Source of the DNA: Streptosporangiales bacterium
Lineage (GTDB): Bacteria; Actinomycetota; Actinomycetes; Streptosporangiales; WHST01
DNA: 40,176 nucleotides
Assembly (NCBI GenBank): GCA_009379955.1
Contig: WHST01000054.1
Coordinates: forward strand, 1-40,176
Direction of reading: 5' to 3'
Part shown: piece after piece, positions 1 through 7,026 of the stretch
Position numbering within the stretch: the stretch's first letter is position 1
How the letters are laid out: each line of letters opens with the position of its first letter
Translations under genes and position numbers: made by a program
The notes under the pieces: model-generated
The model's input: the letters and a program-made list of their open reading frames with translations, nothing else
Told to the model about the DNA's origin: nothing
The model's database searches: none

Positions 1-852
1 CCCGACCTACCCGTCGGACAGTTCCGCGGCCGCATCAACCACGCCATCGCCAAGTTCGACCCCACCGGCGCGGAAGAACACAAGGACCGCGCCTTCGAGG
101 ACCGGACCCTGTGGCACCGGCCCGACCCCGGCGAGACCGGGGTCCTCGTCCTACGTGGACCCGCGGAACAGACCACCAAGGTATTCAACCTGGTCGACGA
201 CCTCGCCCACCAGCAGATCCCCGGCGATGACCGGACCCTGGACCAGCGCAGGTTCGACGCCTTCGTCGACCTCGTCCTCGACGACCACGTCCGGCGGAAC
301 GTCACCACTCTTGTGGAGGTGACCGTCCCGGTCGACACCCTGCAGGGTGGTTCGAACCCGGCCGAGCTGCGCGGCTACGGACCCGTCTCCGCGTCCACCG
401 CCCGAGCGCTCATCACTGGCGAGCGGGTCTCGTGGCGGCGGCTCGCGTACGACCGGGACACCGGGGTGCTCGCCGCCGTCGGGGACAAGACCTACCGCGC
501 CGGAGACCTCGCCGGGCTCCTGGCCGCGCCGGTCGAGGCACCGCTGCCCGCCGAACCGCGATACACGCCCAGTGCCCGGCTCGCCAGGTTCATCAAGGCG
601 CGGGACGTGACCTGCCGGTTCCCCGGCTGCACCCGCAAGGCCCGTCGGACCGAGCTCGACCACACTGTCCCCTGGGCCAAGGATGGGCCCACCGCCGCCG
701 CGAACCTGCACTGCCTCTGCAAACGGCACCACCGGATGAAAGACGAGAACACCGGCTGGTCCCTGAAGGCCCACCCCGACGGATCCGTCACCTGGACCTC
801 ACCCACCCGACGGACCTACACCCAACATCCCCATGATTACGGCGACACCTGA
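1..852 (+). CDS. HNH endonuclease, DUF222/13E12 family (5' end outside window)
   Basis: The frame is open from base 1 to the TGA at 850-852, so 283 C-terminal residues are present and the start lies to the left. The end carries an HNH nuclease fold: TCRFPGC, then the LDHTVPW core with its catalytic His, then NLHCLCKRHHRMK, giving the paired Cys and His residues expected for zinc/HNH binding. The preceding part resembles the DUF222 region found in the actinobacterial 13E12-repeat family, which is usually multicopy and mobile-like. Its role is a presumed DNA endonuclease of unknown biological target. An ATG at 313 is internal and is not the start. The next gene converges on it with a 48-bp gap. 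Confidence 0.85.
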   Translation, partial: PDLPVGQFRGRINHAIAKFDPTGAEEHKDRAFEDRTLWHRPDPGETGVLVLRGPAEQTTKVFNLVDDLAHQQIPGDDRTLDQRRFDAFVDLVLDDHVRRNVTTLVEVTVPVDTLQGGSNPAELRGYGPVSASTARALITGERVSWRRLAYDRDTGVLAAVGDKTYRAGDLAGLLAAPVEAPLPAEPRYTPSARLARFIKARDVTCRFPGCTRKARRTELDHTVPWAKDGPTAAANLHCLCKRHHRMKDENTGWSLKAHPDGSVTWTSPTRRTYTQHPHDYGDT

Positions 853-900
853 CTAGCGAAGGTCAGTTGTCCTACGAGCGGGCTCACATCGCCGGAGAGG

Positions 901-2025
901 TCACGTCGGGGAGAGCAGGGTGCGCAGGCGCTCCGCCACGGTGTCCCAGCGCCACTCGCGCTCGATCCAGGCGCGGCCGCGCCTGCCCATCTCCGCGGCC
1001 GCGACCGGGTCGCGGAGCAGCTCGACGATCCGCTCGGTGACTCCGGCCGGCGAGTGGCCGTCGACGAGGTAGCCGGTGTCGCCGTGGCGCACCGCGTCGG
1101 CGGAGCCGCCGGAGTCGCCCGCGACGACGGGGAGCGCGCAGGCGGCCGCCTCGAGGAACACGATGCCGAGCGCCTCGACGTCCATGCCGGCGAGGCGGGT
1201 ACGGCACGGCATCGCGAAGACGTCGCCCGCGTCGAAGTGCGCGGGCAGCTCCGCCCACGGCACCGAACCGGTGAACGTGACCGCGTCGTCGACGCCGAGT
1301 TCTCGCGCGAGCCGGGTGAGGCGCGCGCGCAGCGGGCCGCCGCCGACGAGCAGCAGCGCGGCGTCCGGCACGGCCCTGCGGATCTCCGGCCAGGCGCGGA
1401 CCAGGGTGTCCTGGCCCTTGCGCGGCACCAGTCGCGACACGCAGACGACCACGGGCCGGTCGGTCAGGCCCCACCGCGCGCGGACCTCGACCCCTCCCGC
1501 GCCCGGACGGAACAGGGTGTCGTCGACGCCGGGTGCGAGCCGCACGAGCCGCGCCGCGGCGGCACGCGACAGGGCAGGGGCGATGCGTCGCCTGGTGTAC
1601 TCGCCGACGTACGTGACGACGTCGACGTCGTCGCCGATCCTGCGCAGCAGGCTGCGCGCTCCCGGCAGCGACGCCCAGCCGGCCTCGTGCCCGTGGGTCA
1701 GCGCCACGGCGCGCCGCACTCCCGCGGCCCGCAGGCCGCGGGTGAGCAGCCCGAGCGGGGCGGCGGCGCCGTACAGCACCGAGTCGGCGCCGTGGGCGCG
1801 GACGAGCTCGCGTGCGCGCCCGGCGACCGCGGGGACGGGGAGCATCAGCGACGTGGGATGCCTGACGACCTCGAACCCCTGGTCCCGGTCGAACGCCTCC
1901 GCACCGCGCCACGCCGGCGCGTAGACGACCGGATCGTCGAGCCTGCCGCACAAGGCGTGCACGAACGCCTGGATCCCGCCGGGGCGGGGTGGGAAGTCGT
2001 TGGTGACGACGAGCGTCCTGGCCAT
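901..2025 (-). CDS. pimB: GT4 glycosyltransferase, PimB'-like phosphatidylinositol mannosyltransferase
   Basis: This 374-residue GT-B protein starts with TNDFPPRPGGIQ, the nucleotide-sugar transferase N-terminus typical of PimB'. It carries LPGARSLLRRIG, SRLVPRKGQDTL and the retaining-GT4 EX7E motif (EALGIVFLE). In mycobacteria and corynebacteria PimB' transfers the second mannose from GDP-mannose to PIM1 at the cytoplasmic face of the membrane. The function here follows from family resemblance and not from context. The ATG at 2025 has only a weak Shine-Dalgarno (TGAG), but the Rossmann start immediately after it fixes the N-terminus. It lies 30 bp after the upstream lipoprotein gene and may be co-transcribed. 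A related GT4 specificity (another GDP-mannose enzyme) is possible. Confidence 0.82.
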   Translation of the reverse strand: MARTLVVTNDFPPRPGGIQAFVHALCGRLDDPVVYAPAWRGAEAFDRDQGFEVVRHPTSLMLPVPAVAGRARELVRAHGADSVLYGAAAPLGLLTRGLRAAGVRRAVALTHGHEAGWASLPGARSLLRRIGDDVDVVTYVGEYTRRRIAPALSRAAAARLVRLAPGVDDTLFRPGAGGVEVRARWGLTDRPVVVCVSRLVPRKGQDTLVRAWPEIRRAVPDAALLLVGGGPLRARLTRLARELGVDDAVTFTGSVPWAELPAHFDAGDVFAMPCRTRLAGMDVEALGIVFLEAAACALPVVAGDSGGSADAVRHGDTGYLVDGHSPAGVTERIVELLRDPVAAAEMGRRGRAWIEREWRWDTVAERLRTLLSPT

Positions 2026-2055
2026 CGGCTCAGCATGCCAGCCGCGGCATGCGGG

Positions 2056-3405
2056 TCAGTGGAGCCGGGCCTGGAGGTACGACCGCCAGCCGTGCAGGAA
2101 CGCCGAGCGCGACACCTTCAGCGTCGACCTGAGCACCCGATCCTGGTCGGCCTTGCTCGTGCTCGGCTGGTCGGCCATCCCCCGGTAGACCGCCAGCAGC
2201 TTGTCCTCGCCGTAGCGGAACGCGATGTACCTCGCGGCGAGCCACGCGGCCTCGTACGCCTGGTCGACCCACTCGCCGCGGAAGTCCGCCTCCACCGGCA
2301 GGTCGTCCGGCAGGTCGCCGCGCCTCACCTCCGCCCCGAGCTCCTGGGCGATGCGGCGCGTCGACAGGCCGCTGTCCTTCCAGCCGACGTAGTCGGCCAT
2401 GCCCTCGGAGACCCAGATCGGCACGGCGCCGAGCGAGCCGGTGGCGACGTGGGTGAGCTCGTGGGCCAGCACGACCTCGCGGCCCGTCGAGTCCATCTTC
2501 TGCCACGCCGTGGGGTTGACGACGACCCGCTCCCACCGCTGCATCGCGCCGGAGGCGTCGACGGCCGAGCCGCCGGTCGCGACGGCGGCGAGCGAGGCGA
2601 TGTTCTCGGTGCCGGTCAGCTCGCCGGCGCCCGAGGTGTCGGGCGGGACGACGACGACCACGCCCCGCGCCCAGTCGCCGCGCCAGACGTCGTCGACGCG
2701 GGGGATGGCCGCGGCCGCCTGGTCGCGGATCTTCGCCAGCTCCTCGCGCGACCGGTCGACGCCGACGACGACCACGCGTCCGCTTCGCACGGAGAGAGTC
2801 CTGCCCAGATCCCACGGCTCGGTGTGCGTGTCCTTCGGGGTGATCGCGGTGATGCGCCAGCCGTTCGTCCGCTCGGCGACCTGGACCTGGTGGCTCACGA
2901 CGGCGCGCTGGCCGGGCAGACCCGCGAACGTGTACGTCGTGTACACGACGTAGTCCCAGCTCTCCGCGCCCTTGGTGTCGTGTCGGTGCGCGCTCTTCGG
3001 GTCGATCGTGTACGTCCAGCTCGCGAGCGACGCGCCGCGGACGTTGTCGTAGAAGGTCCGCTGGTCGGCGAGCAGGGCCGTGGCGCTCTTGTCGATCGCG
3101 CCGACGAAGCCGGGCCGGTCGGCCCGCATCAGCGCCTTCGAGCGCGCGGCCAGCAGTTTCCGGACGTCGGACGCGGGACCGTGCGTGGACGACGCGCTCG
3201 AGCTGAGCGTGGCCGTCGCGCTCGGCAGCGTCGCGCGGTGACTCGGTGACGAGGCGTCCGCGGGGCCCCCGTTGCCGCCGCCGCAGGCCACCAACCCGGC
3301 CATCGAGACGGTGACGGCGACAGCGCGCACGGCCGCGCCACCGAGGCGCACCGGGTGCGCGAGGGTGGGAGCAGAACGTGAGCCCTCGCGGCGCCGGCAC
3401 CTCAT
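2056..3405 (-). CDS. Secreted lipoprotein, peptidase-MA-like zinc metalloprotease
   Basis: The 449-residue product has a basic N-terminus, a short hydrophobic stretch and a lipobox (LVAC near residue 40), so it is probably a membrane-anchored extracellular lipoprotein. The middle part resembles a tandem cystatin-like/NTF2-like secreted region. Near residues 315-350 there is VVLAHELTHVATG followed by WVSEGMADYVGW. This gives the HExxH zinc site and the downstream Glu of the gluzincin/peptidase-MA type. The substrate is unknown. It sits 76 bp downstream of the NlpC/P60 hydrolase gene with a hairpin between them, so read-through from that envelope gene may be limited. An internal ATG just before the lipobox (MAGLVAC) is too short to act as a signal peptide start. 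Confidence 0.78.
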   Translation of the reverse strand: MRCRRREGSRSAPTLAHPVRLGGAAVRAVAVTVSMAGLVACGGGNGGPADASSPSHRATLPSATATLSSSASSTHGPASDVRKLLAARSKALMRADRPGFVGAIDKSATALLADQRTFYDNVRGASLASWTYTIDPKSAHRHDTKGAESWDYVVYTTYTFAGLPGQRAVVSHQVQVAERTNGWRITAITPKDTHTEPWDLGRTLSVRSGRVVVVGVDRSREELAKIRDQAAAAIPRVDDVWRGDWARGVVVVVPPDTSGAGELTGTENIASLAAVATGGSAVDASGAMQRWERVVVNPTAWQKMDSTGREVVLAHELTHVATGSLGAVPIWVSEGMADYVGWKDSGLSTRRIAQELGAEVRRGDLPDDLPVEADFRGEWVDQAYEAAWLAARYIAFRYGEDKLLAVYRGMADQPSTSKADQDRVLRSTLKVSRSAFLHGWRSYLQARLH

Positions 3406-3424
3406 CGCGACGATGGTACGAGCA

Positions 3425-3461
3425 AGCCCCGGTCAGGCGTACCTCTCACCCGACCGGGGCT
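3425..3461 (-). terminator. Hairpin after the NlpC/P60 gene
   Basis: Arms AGCCCCGGTC (3425-3434) and GACCGGGGCT (3452-3461) are perfect complements of 10 bp with a 17-nt loop. The hairpin lies 21 bp past the stop of the leftward NlpC/P60 gene. There is no U-run, which is common for actinobacterial terminators. Confidence 0.6.
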
Positions 3462-3481
3462 CGTTGTCGTCGCTCTCCGTG

Positions 3482-4585
3482 TCAGCCGGGTCGTACGGCG
3501 CCGGCGTAGTTGCTGCTGTAGTAGCTGTTGTTGATGCTCGCGTACGAGACGACCTTGCCGCTGCTCGGCGCGGCGATCATCTGGCCACTCCCCACGTAGA
3601 GGCCCACGTGGTGGATCGGGTTGCCGAAGAACACCAGGTCACCCGGTGCAAGCTGCGACTTGCTCACCTGCGGGCCGCTGCTGAACTGCGACCGCGAGGA
3701 GTGGGGCAGGGACACGCCGCCCCTGCGCCACGACGCCATGGTCAGCCCCGAGCAGTCGTACGAGCCGGGGCCCTCTGCGCCCCACTGGTACGGCTTGCCC
3801 AGCTGCTGCTCCGCGAACGCGATCGCGGCACCCGCCCGGCCGCTCGCCGGCGGCAGGTCGACGTCGGACCGGTCGCCGCGCGAGGCACTGTCATCGTTGC
3901 GACCCGCCGCTTCGAGGCGCTCGAGGAGCGTCTTCTGCTTCGCCAGCGTCGCGACGACCGTGGACCGCTTGTCCTTGATCCGCTTCGCGATCTTCTGCTG
4001 GTCCCTCAGCGCGGAGTCCGCCGCGGTGCGCTGGGCCGTGAGTATGCGGTTGGCCTGGCCGAACTTGGCGATCTGCCGGTGGTCCTGCGTCGAGAGCTGC
4101 TCGAGGCTGGCGGCCTTGTCGACGAAGTCCTGCGGGGTCTTCGCCGTGGCGAGCGCAGCGAGGTCGGAGGCGCCGCCCATGTACGCGGACGCGGCGAGCA
4201 GCGAGACGTTCCTGCGCAGCCGTTCGACCTCAGCCTGCTTCGTGGTCGCCTTCTTCTTCAGCGAGGCGACCTTGCGCTTGGCGTCGGCGAGGTGGACGCG
4301 GGCCTCGTCGTAGTCCTCGGTGACCTTGGAGACCGTCTCGCTCAGCGAGTCGACCTTCTTCTGCACCGTGTCGAGGTCTTCCTTCGGCTCCGCCATCGCG
4401 GCGCCCGGGGCGGCCACGGCGAGCGCCATCGCCGCGGCGATGGCGAGCAGGCGCACGGCGCCGGTTGTCCTGCGGGGGTCGGTCGCTGGTGATGCACGGT
4501 GGAGCAGGGCACGCACGATCCGTGCCGGTGAGTACCAGTGGTCGCGATCAGCCCAGACCCGGGGCGGTCCATGCCGTGTCGCCAC
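3482..4585 (-). CDS. NlpC/P60 peptidoglycan endopeptidase with coiled-coil N-terminus
   Basis: This 367-residue protein has an N-terminal hydrophobic signal segment (about residues 44-65, ending AMA), a long Lys/Glu/Asp-rich coiled coil (about 66-230) and a C-terminal NlpC/P60 domain. The domain shows the catalytic Cys in YDCSGL and the catalytic His in HHVGLYVG. It is likely a secreted D,L-endopeptidase of the RipA/CwlO type that cleaves peptidoglycan stem peptides. The coiled coil probably mediates autoinhibition or FtsEX-like partner binding (family knowledge). The GTG at 4585 is preceded by GAGGAAGGCGG. Upstream lies a c-di-AMP riboswitch, which fits cell-wall hydrolase control in actinobacteria. 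The long pre-signal region (about 43 residues) could mean a later start, but no better RBS was seen. Confidence 0.9.
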   Translation of the reverse strand: MATRHGPPRVWADRDHWYSPARIVRALLHRASPATDPRRTTGAVRLLAIAAAMALAVAAPGAAMAEPKEDLDTVQKKVDSLSETVSKVTEDYDEARVHLADAKRKVASLKKKATTKQAEVERLRRNVSLLAASAYMGGASDLAALATAKTPQDFVDKAASLEQLSTQDHRQIAKFGQANRILTAQRTAADSALRDQQKIAKRIKDKRSTVVATLAKQKTLLERLEAAGRNDDSASRGDRSDVDLPPASGRAGAAIAFAEQQLGKPYQWGAEGPGSYDCSGLTMASWRRGGVSLPHSSRSQFSSGPQVSKSQLAPGDLVFFGNPIHHVGLYVGSGQMIAAPSSGKVVSYASINNSYYSSNYAGAVRPG

Positions 4586-4603
4586 AGGCGACTCCGCCTT
4601 CCT

Positions 4604-4746
4604 CTACGAGCCGCCTACCGGGTGAGCTGACGGGTTCGGGCTGGGAAGACGCCCGCGACGCGCGGACGCGTCGTTAACCCCATGGGGGAGGGTGGTTCCC
4701 CGGCTCCATCGTCGACCTCTGTTGGGGGCGTCGACGACGAACTCGG
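4604..4746 (-). ncRNA. ydaO-type cyclic di-AMP riboswitch
   Basis: Read leftward, the leader of the NlpC/P60 gene carries the hallmark blocks of the ydaO/yuaA class in order: GCCGAGTC, then GGAGCCGGGGAACCAC, then GGGTTAA, then CAGCCCGAACCCGTCAGCTC followed by ACCCGGTAGGC. The outer stem can close between CGAGT near the 5' edge and GCTCG near the 3' edge. It ends about 20 nt before the start codon, so ligand binding could act through the RBS or by early termination. In actinobacteria this class is usually an off switch for cell-wall hydrolase genes when c-di-AMP is high (established knowledge). The boundaries are approximate. Confidence 0.88.
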
Positions 4747-4805
4747 CGGGAGCGGGTCGCGCCGCCCGGGGCAGGCGGTCGGGGTACGACCTTGCTCGGA
4801 TCCGC

Positions 4806-4835
4806 ACTGTAGTAACCGTTCCGTGATGAAGTCAA
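4806..4835 (-). promoter_or_regulatory. Candidate promoter for the riboswitch-NlpC/P60 transcript
   Basis: On the minus strand, TTGACT (4835-4830) and TACAGT (4811-4806) are separated by 18 bp. This places a start near 4799, about 50 nt before the riboswitch. It is a sequence match only. Confidence 0.45.
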
Positions 4836-4996
4836 AGAGACCCACCGGCCGCCGCGCACCTCACCCGAATTTCACCGTAAGTAACACCAACGGCCCCGAC
4901 CTGGGATTATCTCCCGACCAATCGATCACAGATCGTGATGTGGGCCGCACGGGCGGTGAGTCGACGGGGTGCCGGTGTCGCTTCGTGGCGGCGGTC
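4836..4996. other. Upstream intergenic stretch without a recognised gene
   Basis: The whole non-coding interval is 4586-4996. Its lower part holds the riboswitch and promoter. The rest (4836-4996) is locally AT-richer around 4865-4935 than the flanks, which is consistent with further promoter or regulatory sequence. No convincing reading frame or RNA gene was found in it. Confidence 0.5.
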
Positions 4997-5287
4997 TCAC
5001 GCGGTGCCGGCGGCGCGGCTCCCGCCGGGTGACCCGCCGGCCCGCGCGTCGCCGACGACGAGCCGCAGCGGCGGCACGAGCCCCGACTCGGCCAGCACCC
5101 CGAGCGCCGCCCGCTCTCCCTCGTCGATGTGGACGCTCCCGGGAGTCGAGCCGAGCAGGGCGGTCACCACGCAGTCGTCGCACCCGATGTCACGCATCTC
5201 GCAGCGGTCACAGTCGATCAACACGCGGGCCTCCTCCGGCAGTTCGTGGTCGTGTGAGCTGTCGGCAAGGACGCTAACGACCCCCAC
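4997..5287 (-). CDS. Conserved small Cys-rich actinobacterial protein
   Basis: The 96-residue product contains four closely spaced cysteines (DCDRC, then IGCDDCVV) near residues 25-40, which suggests a small metal site. A short hydrophobic stretch and a Gly/Ala-rich tail follow. The GTG at 5287 is used because the frame fits. An internal Met before RDIGC would remove the first Cys pair and is less likely. I recall similar short proteins near cta genes of other actinobacteria, but no function is known to me. It lies 32 bp after the NYN-domain gene in the same direction, so the two may be co-transcribed. Confidence 0.65.
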   Translation of the reverse strand: MGVVSVLADSSHDHELPEEARVLIDCDRCEMRDIGCDDCVVTALLGSTPGSVHIDEGERAALGVLAESGLVPPLRLVVGDARAGGSPGGSRAAGTA

Positions 5288-5319
5288 TGACAGAACCCCA
5301 GGTCGGCGCGTGGCCCGGC

Positions 5320-6582
5320 TCAGGGCAGGTGCTGCCCGAGGGTGTCCGCGGAGACCGGGACGGCGCCCGCCTGCCTGGCCGACGCGGCGACCTCGGCGTC
5401 GGAGGAGACCACGACGACGCGGCGGCCCCGCGGCTCGGCGCCGACCAGCTCGGCGATGACGTCGTCCGCGGTCACGCCGGCCGGGCTGAAGACCACGCGC
5501 ACCCCGCGTGGCGCCTGGGTCGGCACCCGGCCGCCGAGGTCGGCGCCGTCGAAGACGCAGGTGACCTCGGCACGGGTCTGGGCGGCGACGATGCCGAGGC
5601 CGCCGAGCAGCCGGGCGCGCTGGTCGGCCAGGGCGAGGTCGGGCCAGTACGTCTTGGTCACGTTGTAGCCGTCGACGACGAGGTGCGCCTGCGGGGCGGC
5701 GAGGAGCCGGTCGAGGCGCCCCGGCTCGCCGGTCCGCTCGACCTCGACCCGTTCCGCGGCGGCGTACCTCGCCGCCACCGCGTCGGCCGGCCGGTCGCTG
5801 ACCGACGGCAGGGCGAGCTCCCTGCGCAGCCCCTGCGCGGCGTCGACGAGCGCGTCGACGAGGACGGCGAGCCGGACGGTGTCGTCGGTACGCTCCGCCC
5901 GTCCCGCGCGCCGCGCGGACTCCAACTGCCCCTCGAGCTCGGTCGCCCGGGCGCGGAGCCGGCGCGTCTCGGCGTCGGCGGCCGCCACCGACGCGCGCGC
6001 CCCCTCCCGGTCCTTGTCGGCGCCGGCGCGCGCCTCCTCTGCGGTCCGCTCGGCGTCTCGCGTACGGGTGCGTTCCTCGTGGATGCGGGTGCGGAGCCGG
6101 CGCACCTCGGCCCGCAGGGCGTCGACCTGCGCGGTCAGCTGGACGATCTCGCGGTCCTTCTCCTCCTCGACCGCCGCCAGCCGCGCACGCAGGCGCTCGA
6201 CCTCACCGTCGTCGTGACGTCGCCGCGCGTCGCGCTCCATCAGGTCGCCGGCGCCCGCCACGAGGTCCTCCCAGCCGGACGGGCGCAGCAGGTACGCGGC
6301 CGCGGCGACGTCGGCGGGGTCGACGGCGACCGGCGTCTCCCCCGCCTCGACCGCGGCCGCCAGGTCGGGGTCCGCGGCGCGCAGGGCGTCGGCCACGAGC
6401 GCGCGGAACGCCTCGTCGCGCTCCAGCGCCGCGGCGATCTGCGCGCCGGCGAGGCGTGCCCGGCGGCGCGGCTCGAACCGCGCGATCCGCCGCAGCGAGG
6501 CCGGCACGTCGTCGGGCGCGAGCGCGCCGAGCCGGTCCGCCGCGCGTTCGACCAGGCGGCGCCGTACCGGCTCGGGGAGCAC
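5320..6582 (-). CDS. NYN (YacP-like) domain protein with central coiled coil
   Basis: The protein has 420 residues. The first 135 or so are Ala/Arg-rich and helical. Residues about 135-235 form a charged coiled coil. The C-terminal 140 residues form a PIN-like NYN domain with the acidic pattern LVVDGYNVT, CVFDGAD, TADDVIAEL and VVSSDAEV. NYN domains are predicted metal-dependent ribonucleases and YacP/Rae1 relatives cut mRNA at ribosomes. The exact target here is not known. The GTG at 6582 starts the MLPEPVRRR N-terminus. It follows the zinc-ribbon gene by 18 bp, which suggests one leftward operon of three genes (6915 to 4997). Confidence 0.8.
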   Translation of the reverse strand: MLPEPVRRRLVERAADRLGALAPDDVPASLRRIARFEPRRRARLAGAQIAAALERDEAFRALVADALRAADPDLAAAVEAGETPVAVDPADVAAAAYLLRPSGWEDLVAGAGDLMERDARRRHDDGEVERLRARLAAVEEEKDREIVQLTAQVDALRAEVRRLRTRIHEERTRTRDAERTAEEARAGADKDREGARASVAAADAETRRLRARATELEGQLESARRAGRAERTDDTVRLAVLVDALVDAAQGLRRELALPSVSDRPADAVAARYAAAERVEVERTGEPGRLDRLLAAPQAHLVVDGYNVTKTYWPDLALADQRARLLGGLGIVAAQTRAEVTCVFDGADLGGRVPTQAPRGVRVVFSPAGVTADDVIAELVGAEPRGRRVVVVSSDAEVAASARQAGAVPVSADTLGQHLP

Positions 6583-6600
6583 CTCAGCCCGTCGCAGCCG

Positions 6601-6915
6601 TCATCGCGCGCCCTCCCCGGCGTCGGGTGCACGGACGGGCGTGTCGGTCGCCTCGGGACGCGGGACGAGCTCGATCTGGTCGGCCGAGCCGCACCAGCGG
6701 CACGCCACCCGCTCGATCGTGTCGGTGAGCACCCGGCGCTCCTCGACCCGCGCCTCGCCGGACAGGTCGGCGTGCAGGAACTCCTCGGTGCGGGACGTGC
6801 GCGTGACGTCGAACCTGGTCAGGTTGCCGCACTGCGCGCAACGCCACCGGGTGTCCGCCGTCGGCCAGCTGATCACCGCGCCACACTCCCTCTCCTCGTT
6901 CCATCCGGGCACCAC
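6601..6915 (-). CDS. Small zinc-ribbon-like conserved protein
   Basis: The 104-residue product has two CxxC knuckles, RCAQCGN near residue 27 and ACRWCGS near residue 72, separated by a polar segment (RFDVTRTSRTEEFLHADLSGE). This looks like a zinc ribbon of unknown role, conserved in actinobacteria as far as I recall. Two GTG codons in tandem (6915 and 6912) are possible starts, and related proteins may begin closer to the first CxxC. It is the first gene of the leftward NYN operon and is divergent from the exonuclease gene at 7027 with a 111-bp gap that must hold both promoters. Confidence 0.65.
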   Translation of the reverse strand: MVPGWNEERECGAVISWPTADTRWRCAQCGNLTRFDVTRTSRTEEFLHADLSGEARVEERRVLTDTIERVACRWCGSADQIELVPRPEATDTPVRAPDAGEGAR

Positions 6916-7026
6916 GAGCCTACGGCGCGGCGATCGCGGGCACGCGGCGTGTTGTCACGGGTCCTGTCGGTGGCGCGACCTAACGTCCCACTCGTACCCC
7001 GAGATCGAACGCGCGTGAGGTGGACG

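Noticed and set aside
342-362. tRNA T-arm-like sequence GGTTCGAACCC
   Set aside because: It is inside the HNH protein coding frame, and no acceptor stem, D arm or anticodon arm can be formed around it.
5329-7026. A very long rightward open frame upstream of the exonuclease start
   Set aside because: It is antisense to the NYN and zinc-ribbon genes, has Arg/Gly/Ala-rich content without a domain, and reflects GC bias. Similar long shadows occur opposite most genes in the window.
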